Below are positions 8,893 through 15,752 of a DNA stretch of 16,665 nt, piece after piece (the first letter of the stretch is position 1; every line of letters begins with the position of its first letter). The DNA lies in contig DEHU01000012.1 of assembly GCA_002352125.1 (NCBI GenBank), positions 1 to 16,665 of the forward strand, written 5' to 3'. Both the position numbers and the translations under genes were made by a program. The notes under the pieces were generated by a model. The model saw only the letters and a list, made by a program, of their open reading frames with translations, did not search any database and was not told the DNA's origin. This stretch comes from Competibacteraceae bacterium UBA2792. GTDB lineage: Bacteria; Pseudomonadota; Gammaproteobacteria; Competibacterales; Competibacteraceae.

Positions 8893-9090
8893 GTGCGCAT
8901 TCTTTATCTGTTGATACCGATGGCTCTAGGCGTGGTGGGTGTAGCGCTGTGGGCCTTTCTCTGGGCGGTGCGAACCGGTCAGTTCGACGATCTCGAAGGA
9001 CCAGCCCACCGCATTCTGATGGACGACGACGATCCGCGAATTCCTCGGTTTCGCCAGCGGCAGGATGACGATAAACCCTTGAATGAATGA
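8893..9090 (+). CDS. ccoS: cbb3 oxidase maturation protein CcoS
   Basis: A 65-residue single-span protein required for putting heme b and CuB into CcoN in Rhodobacter. One helix covers about residues 4-27, followed by the family signature G-Q-F-D-D-L-E-G-P-A-H-R-I-L at about 29-42 and an acidic stretch (D44-D47). The start is GTG 8893, with GGGAG at 8878-8882 upstream, and the gene follows ccoI closely. A 33-codon gene follows 45 bases later. Size and motif are typical. Confidence 0.93.
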   Translation: MRILYLLIPMALGVVGVALWAFLWAVRTGQFDDLEGPAHRILMDDDDPRIPRFRQRQDDDKPLNE

Positions 9091-9135
9091 AACAAGCGAT
9101 TTAGTATTTCGCTATAAACCGCAAGGAGAAAAACG

Positions 9136-9237
9136 ATGTTCACGTTCCAAAATTTGCCGCTTACCATCATTATTGCGTTGATCGTTGCCGCCTACTTGAG
9201 CTTTTTCTCTGCGGTTCCCTGGGGTAATCTGTTTTAG
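9136..9237 (+). CDS. Unassigned 33-residue membrane microprotein at the end of the cco cluster
   Basis: I do not recognise a family. The frame gives 33 residues: M-F-T-F-Q-N-L-P, a hydrophobic helix of about 18 residues (9-26), then V-P-W-G-N-L-F. An AAGGAG (9123-9128) with a 7-base spacer before ATG is the best ribosome-binding site in the locus. The gene sits 45 bases after ccoS and 86 bases before an intrinsic terminator, so it is probably the last cistron of ccoGHIS. Small single-helix subunits are known in terminal oxidases (CydX in bd oxidase, CcoM in Pseudomonas stutzeri cbb3). A similar role is inferred from position and shape only, without detected similarity. A non-coding origin is possible but made unlikely by the Shine-Dalgarno and the clean hydrophobic helix. 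Confidence 0.62.
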   Translation: MFTFQNLPLTIIIALIVAAYLSFFSAVPWGNLF

Positions 9238-9323
9238 GTGGCCCGCTGGCTGTTCCCGGCGATTTTCCTTTTTCGTATGGGTTATTTGCCACGTAGGGCA
9301 TTCCGGAAAGCGATTTTCCCGAC

Positions 9324-9357
9324 AACCGCCTTTCGCCGCAGAGGGAAGGCGGTTTTT
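9324..9357 (+). terminator. Intrinsic terminator of the ccoGHIS-microprotein unit
   Basis: AACCGCCTT (9324-9332) pairs perfectly with AAGGCGGTT (9346-9354) across a 13-base loop. The run TTTTT (9353-9357) then GTTGT follows. It is the best rho-independent terminator seen in the window and separates the cco cluster from birA, which starts at 9384. Confidence 0.8.
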
Positions 9358-9383
9358 GTTGTCTTCGAAACGAGATCGGGCAA

Positions 9384-10196
9384 ATGAGCGTCGCGTTAGA
9401 GCTGTTAAATCGGGATCGCATTTTGGCCGAATTGCCGGATGTGGCTTGTAACCGCTTGAGTCGGCTAGAGGTCTATCCGACCCTGGATTCGACCAACGCT
9501 TATTTGTTGGAAGGTGCCCGCGCCGGTTGGCCCAGTGGTGCGGTTTGTTTGGCCGAACGGCAAACCGCCGGTCGAGGTCGGCAGGGTCGAAACTGGGTAA
9601 CGCCGTTTGGCGCTGGTCTGGCTTTTTCGCTGCTCTGGCGCTTCGAGGTGTCGCCCGAAGCGTTGGGTGGCCTGAGCCTCGTGACCGGTATTGCCGTGGC
9701 TCGGGCGTTGCAGAACTTGGGTGTTTTGGAAGTGGGTCTGAAATGGCCGAACGATATTTGGTGGCATGAGCGCAAGCTGGGCGGGATTTTGCTGGAGTCC
9801 GGTGGGACTGCAAGAATGTTTTACGTGGTGGCTGGCATCGGTTTAAACGTGGCTTTGCCGGATCCCGATGCAGCGCTCATCGATCAGCCCTGGGTCGATT
9901 TGCGGGAAATTTTGGGGGCGGTTCCAGTTGACCGCAACCGGTTGGCCGCCGCGTTGATCGGTGATTTGATCGGCGCGTTCTGCCGGTTTCAAGAGAGTGG
10001 GTTTGCTGGATTTACCGAAGAATGGGTGCGCTTTGATCGAGTGCGGGGGCGGCGAGTGCATTTGCAGTTGCCCAATACCACGGTGGCGGGCATTGCCCGA
10101 GGCGTAGACGCAACCGGCGCGTTGCTGCTGGAAACCGAAGATGGACGGCTAAGCTCCTATCTGGGCGGTGAAATCGGTTTAAGGGTGGGATCGTGA
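9384..10196 (+). CDS. birA: Biotin--[acetyl-CoA-carboxylase] ligase, class I (no DNA-binding domain)
   Basis: A 270-residue enzyme that makes biotinyl-5'-AMP and attaches biotin to the carrier lysine of acetyl-CoA carboxylase. Catalytic signatures are present: D35-S-T-N38, the G-R-G-R-Q-G-R biotinyl-AMP loop (63-69), K120-W-P-N-D124, K131 with G-G-I-L, and G-I-G-L-N-V (151-156). A small C-terminal SH3-like domain follows (about 220-268). The E. coli enzyme (about 320 residues) begins with a winged helix of about 60 residues; this protein starts just before the linker to the catalytic core, and the DNA upstream holds a terminator instead. It should therefore ligate biotin but not repress bio genes. 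The stop overlaps the coaX start (GTGA). Confidence 0.93.
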   Translation: MSVALELLNRDRILAELPDVACNRLSRLEVYPTLDSTNAYLLEGARAGWPSGAVCLAERQTAGRGRQGRNWVTPFGAGLAFSLLWRFEVSPEALGGLSLVTGIAVARALQNLGVLEVGLKWPNDIWWHERKLGGILLESGGTARMFYVVAGIGLNVALPDPDAALIDQPWVDLREILGAVPVDRNRLAAALIGDLIGAFCRFQESGFAGFTEEWVRFDRVRGRRVHLQLPNTTVAGIARGVDATGALLLETEDGRLSSYLGGEIGLRVGS

Positions 10197-10942
10197 TCTT
10201 GCTGGCCGATGTCGGCAATAGCCGGATCAAATGGGTGATCGACGAGGACGGAAAATTCCGGACGCGCGGTCGGGCTAGTCATGGCGAAGAGGAGTGGGCC
10301 GAACTCGCTGCCCGGCAGTGGGGGCATTTGCCGCGTCCGGCGCGCGCGTTGATCGTCAGTGTTGCTGGTTCCGAAGCGCGTGCGGGATTAGAGAAGTGGA
10401 TCGAGCAGACCTGGGCTATCGAAGCGGAGTTTGTAGTTTCGACGGCAGCAGCGTGCGGTGTTCGTAATGCGTATGCCGAACCGGAACGATTGGGAGCGGA
10501 TCGCTGGGTTGCGATGATTGCAGCACGGGCCTTGACCCAACAGATTTGTTACGTCGTCGATTGCGGTACTGCGCTGACCATCGATGCCTTGGCGGCAGAT
10601 GGCCAACATTTGGGCGGAGTGATCGTTCCGGGCGCAAGGCTGATGCGCGAGGCGCTGTATCGGGAAACCCGGCAAATTCCACCCGAAGGAGGGGAGCCTC
10701 GCTTATTCGGCCAAAGCACTCGCGACTGTGTCTGGGGGGGGGCGATCCATGCGGTTGCTGCTGCTATCGATGGTATTACCGAGCGAATGATGGCAGTCAG
10801 TGGTTCGGGAGCACGGTTTTTGACTGGCGGCGGCGCCGAAGCGATCTCGCCTTATCTGCTGCGGCAGTATCGGCTAGAACCCGATCTGATTTTTCGCGGG
10901 TTGCAGGTCATTGCCGGGCAGAATCGAGGGCCGGTTCGCTGA
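10193..10942 (+). CDS. coaX: Type III pantothenate kinase
   Basis: A 249-residue cytoplasmic enzyme that phosphorylates pantothenate, the first step of coenzyme A synthesis; this class is not inhibited by CoA and needs a monovalent cation. The ASKHA fold signatures are visible: D6-V-G-N-S-R-I-K-W near the N-terminus (phosphate loop), G101-A-D-R-W105, V-D-C-G-T-A-L-T-I-D (122-131) and G-G-V-I-V-P-G (141-147). The start is GTG 10193, which overlaps the birA stop by 4 bases, so the two are probably translationally coupled; birA-coaX pairing is common in Proteobacteria. A 57-base gap separates it from the convergent channel gene. Confidence 0.95.
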   Translation: MILLADVGNSRIKWVIDEDGKFRTRGRASHGEEEWAELAARQWGHLPRPARALIVSVAGSEARAGLEKWIEQTWAIEAEFVVSTAAACGVRNAYAEPERLGADRWVAMIAARALTQQICYVVDCGTALTIDALAADGQHLGGVIVPGARLMREALYRETRQIPPEGGEPRLFGQSTRDCVWGGAIHAVAAAIDGITERMMAVSGSGARFLTGGGAEAISPYLLRQYRLEPDLIFRGLQVIAGQNRGPVR

Positions 10943-10999
10943 CTGCTTTTTCCTCTCCACGGATCGGCCGGTATCACGCGAAGTGGAGCCGACAGTCGA

Positions 11000-12367
11000 C
11001 TAAACGATTTCGGAAGAGGGCGCAAAAGTAGTTTGGTTGGAGAGGGGGTCTGGCGCATTTCGAGTTTTGCGCGCGGCGGCGATTTCTCGAATGTGGTCTG
11101 CGAAATCGGGATAGCGATCTAAAGTGCGGGCGAATTCGTCCCGACCGAGCAGGAACAGGTCGCAGTAATCGATGGCCCGAACCGTCGCGTTGCGTGGAGT
11201 TTGGTCCAACAGCGCCATCTCCCCGAAGAAATCGCCAGTCCGCAGCGTCGCGATCACTTCGTCCGTCGTCGATAGAATTTCGATGGTGCCGTGCTGGATG
11301 ATGTACAGAGCGTCGGCTGGATCACCTACCCGAAAGAGAACTTCTCCTGGTACTGCCACTCGCGGTTTGAGCGCCAGGATGATTTCTTCTACCGACCGCC
11401 GTTTGGCACCCTTGAAAAAGGGTACGCGGTCGATGAGCGCAGCGTGCAAAGACAGAACGATTTCGGCTCGCAAAGTCGGAGGCAGAGTCGCCAATACCGT
11501 GCGGTCGTCATAGTGATGGCGGCTTTCCCAAAGATGGTGGTAGTAATCCCTGACCTTTTTGCGCAATGGCTTGGGGATTTGATGGTAGCGCATGAATGCT
11601 TCAGCTCGATCTACCTTGGTCAGATGACGTTCTCGTTCGGCGTCCATGCGAAACAGCAGCGTGGCCACATTGCCCAAAACGAAGCCGAAAAAACCTACCC
11701 CCACCATCATCACCAGAGAGGCATACATCATTTGCGACAGCGTCACTGGATGAACGTCGCCATAGCCGACTGTGGCTAGCGTGGTGATAGTCCAATATAC
11801 GGCTTGCCCGTACTCGAATATTTTGTTTTCGCTAGGTCCGGTTGCACCGCTACCGAGCTCCACCCAGCCGCAGGCGAACAGGTGAACCATCAGCGGTAAC
11901 AGTCCAGCCAGCGAGCAGAGTCGCGCGGCCACCGGATGCAAGGAATCCAAGCGTTGCAGGAATTGCCAACCCATCCAGAACCCCCTAATCAGGGGCAGCT
12001 TGACGAAGTAGAGAACCGTGGCGGCGTTTCCCAAAGTCGGCTCGGCCACGCTAACCAGCGGCAACGCGGCCAGCACTAGCACCAGCACCGATCCGTGTCC
12101 TCGCCGAGCGCGTTTGAGCCTGCGCCAAGCCGATAGTCCGGGTAACAGCAGCAGAATCAAGGTGCTCAAATCGAAAAGGAAATCTGCCACCGATGATCGA
12201 AACGCCATCGGGAAGGCAAACCGAAGTGGTATCCAAATCCCGCCGATCAAGGCGGCGAAAATCCAACAGGATTGGATCAGATTATTTCCAGACATCGCCG
12301 CTGTTAGTAGTCGACGAGGCCGCGCGAGAGGAATCGCGACGGATGATGGCTGGGGATTTGCGGCCAT
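11000..12367 (-). CDS. Potassium channel with C-linker and cyclic-nucleotide-binding domain
   Basis: A 455-residue membrane channel. Hydrophobic segments occur at about 32-53, 61-80, 93-108, 115-135, 149-169 and 211-239, consistent with six helices. The pore holds T199-V-G-Y-G-D204, the potassium filter. After S6 comes a helical C-linker (about 240-318), as in HCN/CNG/SthK-type channels, then a cNMP domain (about 320-435) with G-D-F-F-G-E383 and P-R392-N-A-T-V; E383 and R392 match residues that hold the ribose and cyclic phosphate. S4 is poor in basic residues (only K123, R128 and R139), so gating is probably by ligand rather than voltage (inference). ATG 12367 is chosen because it lies 2 bases after the comB stop; the frame stays open upstream only inside comB. 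It probably forms an operon with comB. The ligand is unknown. Confidence 0.87.
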   Translation of the reverse strand: MAANPQPSSVAIPLARPRRLLTAAMSGNNLIQSCWIFAALIGGIWIPLRFAFPMAFRSSVADFLFDLSTLILLLLPGLSAWRRLKRARRGHGSVLVLVLAALPLVSVAEPTLGNAATVLYFVKLPLIRGFWMGWQFLQRLDSLHPVAARLCSLAGLLPLMVHLFACGWVELGSGATGPSENKIFEYGQAVYWTITTLATVGYGDVHPVTLSQMMYASLVMMVGVGFFGFVLGNVATLLFRMDAERERHLTKVDRAEAFMRYHQIPKPLRKKVRDYYHHLWESRHHYDDRTVLATLPPTLRAEIVLSLHAALIDRVPFFKGAKRRSVEEIILALKPRVAVPGEVLFRVGDPADALYIIQHGTIEILSTTDEVIATLRTGDFFGEMALLDQTPRNATVRAIDYCDLFLLGRDEFARTLDRYPDFADHIREIAAARKTRNAPDPLSNQTTFAPSSEIV

Positions 12368-12369
12368 CG

Positions 12370-13074
12370 TCAACTGGCTTCGGTTCTTCTGATCGGCACG
12401 GCTTCGATCACGCCGTCCCGCTGCTCGGCGCGCAGGGCGAAATCCACCATGTCTCGCTGGAGACACAGGACGATGTCTTCTTTTGGCAGGTGGGGGTTAT
12501 CGGCGTCAAGATATTTACGGGCGTTGTGGTGCGCCAGAATCTCGATGAGGGCAGCAGCGTGATCGTAAGGTTTGCCGCTCAACAAACTTTCCAGGTAATC
12601 CGCGCAACGCTCGTCTTCCGGTGCTGGGACGGTGGCCCGACTGCCCATTGCTACCAGACTCAAGATCGCCGGATTGCGTTGGCGGATGTAGGCAGCGGTC
12701 GCCCGAGCGTTGAGAAAAGAGGCTAGCAGCACTTCGTCCGCTCGCGCTAGCGCCGCCGGGACGCCGCCAACCCCGGAAGTGGACCGATGGATGACGGTCC
12801 GGTCACGAAAGCGTTCCGCCCCGGCCTGAAGAATGCGGTAGGGGGAGTTGGTGAGGTCGAAGCCAGGGATAGGATCTTCGTTATAAGATCCCACCAGCAA
12901 CGCATCACCCCGCAGGGTGAAGCAGCGTTCGATGTCGTTTTCGAGCAGGAGGCGAGCGGTTCCCAAGTGGATCAGCAAGGGTTCGCTCGAAAAGGAGCGG
13001 AATACGTCGATGATGACCGCCAAGCCGCTTGCGGCGCTGGCCCCTGCCGCCAAGGAGAGTCGTCGAATTTCCAT
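12370..13074 (-). CDS. comB: 2-phosphosulfolactate phosphatase family protein (ComB-like)
   Basis: A 234-residue soluble protein of the ComB family. In methanogens ComB dephosphorylates 2-phosphosulfolactate in coenzyme M synthesis; many bacteria carry homologues with no coenzyme M, where the role is largely unknown. Visible family landmarks are I22-D23-V-F-R-S near the N-terminus (family usually D-V-L-R-A/S), G71-F-D-L-T-N-S-P78, the R97-S-T-S-G-V-G segment in place of the usual T-T-N-G-T, and E153-D-E-R-C-A-D in the C-terminal half. Several positions therefore differ from the common form, and the exact substrate should not be assumed. It is the first gene of a two-gene unit with the K+ channel 2 bases downstream. 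A perfect FNR-type box lies about 80 bases upstream. No clear ribosome-binding site was found. Confidence 0.8.
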   Translation of the reverse strand: MEIRRLSLAAGASAASGLAVIIDVFRSFSSEPLLIHLGTARLLLENDIERCFTLRGDALLVGSYNEDPIPGFDLTNSPYRILQAGAERFRDRTVIHRSTSGVGGVPAALARADEVLLASFLNARATAAYIRQRNPAILSLVAMGSRATVPAPEDERCADYLESLLSGKPYDHAAALIEILAHHNARKYLDADNPHLPKEDIVLCLQRDMVDFALRAEQRDGVIEAVPIRRTEAS

Positions 13075-13153
13075 CGGTGCGCTATTTGTTTCGACTTTGC
13101 CAAAAAGGATAGCGGATTCGCGAAAACTTATCTTTATATTAATAATTAACTGT

Positions 13154-13167
13154 TTGATTTAAATCAA
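13154..13167. promoter_or_regulatory. Perfect FNR/ANR-type palindrome in the comB-gmhA divergent region
   Basis: TTGAT (13154-13158), TTAA, ATCAA (13163-13167) match the FNR consensus TTGAT-N4-ATCAA exactly. On the minus strand a -10-like GATAAG (13132-13127) is about 28 bases from the box centre, close to class II activation spacing for comB. On the plus strand a perfect TATAAT (13172-13177) starts 5 bases after the box, so bound FNR would block that promoter. The 181-base region (13075-13255) is AT-rich, and the palindrome could also be chance. Binding is inferred. Confidence 0.6.
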
Positions 13168-13255
13168 TATTTATAATTTCATAGCCGAATGGCTACATCT
13201 GGGTTGCCGAATGCGTTAAGCTTTTTCGGTCATTGTACCTCACCGGATAGTTGTT

Positions 13256-13852
13256 ATGGATTTGCTCCAGCGGGTGGATCGACACTTCGCCGCCAGTTTC
13301 GAAGCCAAGCAGCGCACCTTGCGCGCGATGGGGCCGCAGATCGTGCGGGCCGCCGAACTGATGGCCGAACGATTGCGTCGAGGCAACAAAATCCTGGTTT
13401 GCGGCAATGGCGGCTCGGCTGCCGATGCCCAGCATTTTGCCGCCGAATTGGTCAACCGCTTCGAAATCGAACGACCGGGGTTGGCGGCGATAGCGCTGAC
13501 CACAGACAGTTCGGCGCTAACCTCCATCGCCAACGATTACGCCTTCGAGCAGGTGTTTGCCCGGCAGGTAACAGCTTTGGGCCGTTCGGGAGACGTGCTA
13601 TTGGCGATATCGACCAGCGGCAATTCTTCGAACGTCATGGCCGCCGCTGCCGCCGCCCGAGGGCTGGGTCTTGCCACCGTGGCGCTAACCGGCCGTGATG
13701 GTGGTCGCATGGCCGAAAAATTCATCGCAGAGGACATCGAAATTCGAGCGGCCGCGGTGGCGACAGCGCGGATTCAGGAAGTCCACATCCTGGTTATCCA
13801 TTGCCTCTGCGATTTGGTGGACGAGTTGCTGTTTGGTGAGGGGCAGTCATGA
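13256..13852 (+). CDS. gmhA: SIS-domain protein: phosphoheptose isomerase GmhA / DnaA-associated DiaA family
   Basis: A 198-residue SIS-domain protein. The family contains GmhA, which converts sedoheptulose-7-phosphate to D-glycero-D-manno-heptose-7-phosphate for lipopolysaccharide core, and DiaA, which binds DnaA and times replication initiation. The sugar-phosphate loop C49-G-N-G-G-S54 and the S119-T-S-G-N-S124 segment are present. The GmhA zinc and catalytic residues also appear intact: H60, E64, Q174 and H182, with the same spacing as E. coli H61, E65, Q172 and H180. E. coli DiaA has replaced two of these, so an active isomerase is possible. Overlap with dolP is typical of diaA loci. Overall sequence resembles DiaA strongly; the two roles cannot be separated here. 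Confidence 0.88.
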   Translation: MDLLQRVDRHFAASFEAKQRTLRAMGPQIVRAAELMAERLRRGNKILVCGNGGSAADAQHFAAELVNRFEIERPGLAAIALTTDSSALTSIANDYAFEQVFARQVTALGRSGDVLLAISTSGNSSNVMAAAAAARGLGLATVALTGRDGGRMAEKFIAEDIEIRAAAVATARIQEVHILVIHCLCDLVDELLFGEGQS

Positions 13853-14430
13853 TGTTGGGAATGATGCGGCTAACAAGTGCAATACTGTCGATAATGTTGT
13901 TAAGCGGTTGCGCCGGCTTGTTGATCGGTGGCACGGCGGTCGGTGTCAGCGTGGCGCACGACCGGCGTACTACCGGTACTGTGATGGATGACCAGACCAT
14001 CGAATTGAAGCTCTACGACGCGTTGAACCAGCAGTTGCCGCCGGGCAATCGAATCAGCGCCACTTGCTATAACAGCACCGTTTTGCTAACCGGCGAAGCG
14101 GTATCCGAAGCGGCGCGGCAGCGGGCCGAAATGATTGCTCGCAGCGTTACGCCTCCGGTCCGGGAGGTCTATAACGAATTGGTGGTCGGACGACCCAGGC
14201 CATTTTCTGATCGGAGCAACGATGGATTGCTCACCGCCAAAGTTAAAACTGCTTTGTTTCAGATAAAAATCAACGACTTCGATCCGACTCGTGTCAAGGT
14301 GGTGACGGAGCGAGGGGTGGTTTATCTGATGGGTTTGGTACGGCCAAACGAAGCGGATGCTGCGGCCAACGTCGCCAGCCAAGTGGGCGGCGTGCGCCAA
14401 GTCGTGACGTTGTTCGAGTACGTCAACTGA
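13849..14430 (+). CDS. dolP: Outer-membrane lipoprotein with two BON domains (DolP/YraP)
   Basis: A 193-residue lipoprotein that in E. coli binds anionic phospholipid in the outer membrane and supports envelope integrity and the BAM complex. A signal peptide with lipobox L-L-S-G-C21 is followed by A22, so no inner-membrane retention signal is seen. Two BON domains lie at about 47-113 and 125-191; the segments V-Y-N-E (107-110) and V-Y-L-M-G-L-V (158-164) match DolP closely. ATG 13849 overlaps the gmhA stop and has GAGGGG just upstream; ATGs at 13852, 13861 and 13864 are also in frame, so the start may be a few codons later. It is convergent with sspB, 66 bases away. Confidence 0.92.
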   Translation: MMLGMMRLTSAILSIMLLSGCAGLLIGGTAVGVSVAHDRRTTGTVMDDQTIELKLYDALNQQLPPGNRISATCYNSTVLLTGEAVSEAARQRAEMIARSVTPPVREVYNELVVGRPRPFSDRSNDGLLTAKVKTALFQIKINDFDPTRVKVVTERGVVYLMGLVRPNEADAAANVASQVGGVRQVVTLFEYVN

Positions 14431-14496
14431 GCGGCTCTAGCTTTACCTTTCCCACTGGCGGAAGAGGGGTTGAGAAAGAGAGCTTCCTTCCCTGCG

Positions 14497-14901
14497 CTAC
14501 TTCACGATTTTTAGCGTTGGTTTGCGTTCGGGACGGCTCGGAGGCTTGTCTGGTTGAGGTGCACCGGATGGAGATGGGGGGCCGCCGCCGCCCTGCTCTT
14601 CGCTAAAAGCCATGCCTTGGCCGCTTTCGCGCGCATAAATGGCCAAGACGGCCAAGATAGGGATGCGGACGGTACGGGCCACACCGCCGAAGCGGGCATT
14701 GAATTCGATCTGGTCGTTGCCCAAGCGTAAATCGCGCACGGCAGCCGGATTAATGTTGAGCACGATTCGCCCTTCTTGTACGTGCTGTTTGGGAACTTCC
14801 ACGTCCGGCAATTCTGCGTTGACCAGAATGTGCGGAGTCATATGATTGTCTTCGATCCACTCGTAGAGCGCGCGAATCAGATAAGGCCGGGTCGAGGTCA
14901 T
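14497..14901 (-). CDS. sspB: ClpXP protease specificity-enhancing factor SspB
   Basis: A 134-residue adaptor that carries ssrA-tagged and other substrates to ClpXP. The N-terminal domain (about 1-105) begins with T-S-T-R-P-Y-L-I-R-A-L-Y-E-W, the classical SspB opening, and includes H-I-L-V and F-N-A-R-F-G-G. A disordered Gly/Pro-rich linker (about 110-124) leads to the tail L-K-I-V-K, the ClpX-docking motif. The frame stays open 27 codons upstream, but those residues do not resemble SspB, so ATG 14901 is chosen; no clear ribosome-binding site was found. In related genomes the order is petC-sspA-sspB. Here sspA is absent and petC is separated from sspB by a 105-base spacer with a hairpin. Confidence 0.93.
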   Translation of the reverse strand: MTSTRPYLIRALYEWIEDNHMTPHILVNAELPDVEVPKQHVQEGRIVLNINPAAVRDLRLGNDQIEFNARFGGVARTVRIPILAVLAIYARESGQGMAFSEEQGGGGPPSPSGAPQPDKPPSRPERKPTLKIVK

Positions 14902-14964
14902 AGCAGAAAATCGATTGGGATAAAGAAGAAATCCCCGAATGGATACGGAAAGCGGGAAAGAAAC

Positions 14965-14993
14965 TCGCCGGAGAGCGGGCAACCCTCCGGCGA
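14965..14993 (-). terminator. Hairpin between petC and sspB, terminator-like
   Basis: TCGCCGGAG (14965-14973) and CTCCGGCGA (14985-14993) pair perfectly over 9 bases with an 11-base loop. Read on the minus strand it is followed by GTTTCTTTCCC, a broken T-run. It lies 14 bases after the petC stop and before sspB, so it could end the pet operon, at least in part. The spacer 14902-15006 holds nothing else I recognise. Confidence 0.6.
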
Positions 14994-15006
14994 ATCTGCG
15001 CCAAGA

Positions 15007-15750
15007 TCAATGCACGTCTTTCCAATATTCTTTCTTGAGCAGATAGAACACCACCGTAGCCAGTACCAAGAACAACACCACCCAAACCCCGATCCGCTGG
15101 CGTTCCAACTGGATGGGTTCACCGGCGTAGGACAAGAAGTTCACCAAATCCACCATTGCTTCCTTGAATTCTGGCGGACTCATGCTGCCCGGCTGCACCA
15201 GCTCAAAATCCTTGAGAACCTTCGATTCGTGGCCGTCGCGATCTTTGTGAACCTCGTAGATCGGTTTTTGCATGCCCTGTAGCTCCCACAAAACATGCGG
15301 CATGCCAGCGTTCGGAAATGCTGCGTTGTTTACCCCGAACGGCCGGGTCGGGTCCAGATAGAAGGTTTGCAGATAGGTGTAAAGGTAATCTACCCCGCGC
15401 GACCGGGCAATCAGGGTTAGATCGGGCGGAACGACGCCAAACCAGCGTTTGGCCTCGGCCTTTGGCATCGCGTTTTTCATCAGGTCGCCGACTTTGGCAC
15501 CAGTAAAGACCAAGTTGTCCTTGACTTGTTCCTCGGTCAAGCCAATATCGCGAGCCATACGATTGTAGCGTTGATGTTCTAGTGAATGGCATCCCATGCA
15601 GTAGTTGACGAACAGCTTGGCGCCGTTTTGTAGAGAAGCCTTGTTATGCGGATCGATCGGCGCTTTCTGCAGCGGGTAGCCTTCTCCGCCGGACGCCAAG
15701 CTCAAAGCCGGCAGCACCAGAAATATCAGTGCAACGATGATTTTTTTCAT
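15007..15750 (-). CDS. petC: Ubiquinol-cytochrome c reductase, cytochrome c1
   Basis: A 247-residue heme c subunit of the bc1 complex, which takes electrons from the Rieske protein to soluble cytochrome c. A signal peptide (about 1-19, cleavage near A19-S) precedes the c-type heme site C51-x-x-C54-H55. V-V-P-P-D-L-T-L and the P-N-A-G-M-P-H segment, which contains the likely axial methionine, are conserved. A C-terminal helix (about 221-239) ends in K-K-E-Y-W-K-D-V-H and anchors the protein in the membrane. AAAGGG about 12 bases upstream is a plausible ribosome-binding site, lying inside the end of petB, 2 bases away. Together with petB it feeds the cbb3 oxidase encoded at the left of the window. 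Confidence 0.96.
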   Translation of the reverse strand: MKKIIVALIFLVLPALSLASGGEGYPLQKAPIDPHNKASLQNGAKLFVNYCMGCHSLEHQRYNRMARDIGLTEEQVKDNLVFTGAKVGDLMKNAMPKAEAKRWFGVVPPDLTLIARSRGVDYLYTYLQTFYLDPTRPFGVNNAAFPNAGMPHVLWELQGMQKPIYEVHKDRDGHESKVLKDFELVQPGSMSPPEFKEAMVDLVNFLSYAGEPIQLERQRIGVWVVLFLVLATVVFYLLKKEYWKDVH

Positions 15751-15752
15751 TT

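Noticed and set aside
9091..9135. Possible promoter (TATAAA at 9113-9118) or hairpin (AGCGA/TCGCT) before the microprotein
   Set aside because: No -35 element lies at suitable spacing, and the 5-bp stem is weak; cotranscription with ccoS is simpler.
10941..10997. Nested inverted repeats (GACTG/CAGTC, CTCCAC/GTGGAG) between coaX and the channel gene
   Set aside because: The arms are short (5-6 bp), the loop is large, and no T-run follows on either strand, so a bidirectional terminator is not supported.
12193..12726. 177-codon plus-strand frame across the comB/channel junction
   Set aside because: It is antisense to two genes with clear family motifs, and it lacks a ribosome-binding site and domain signals.
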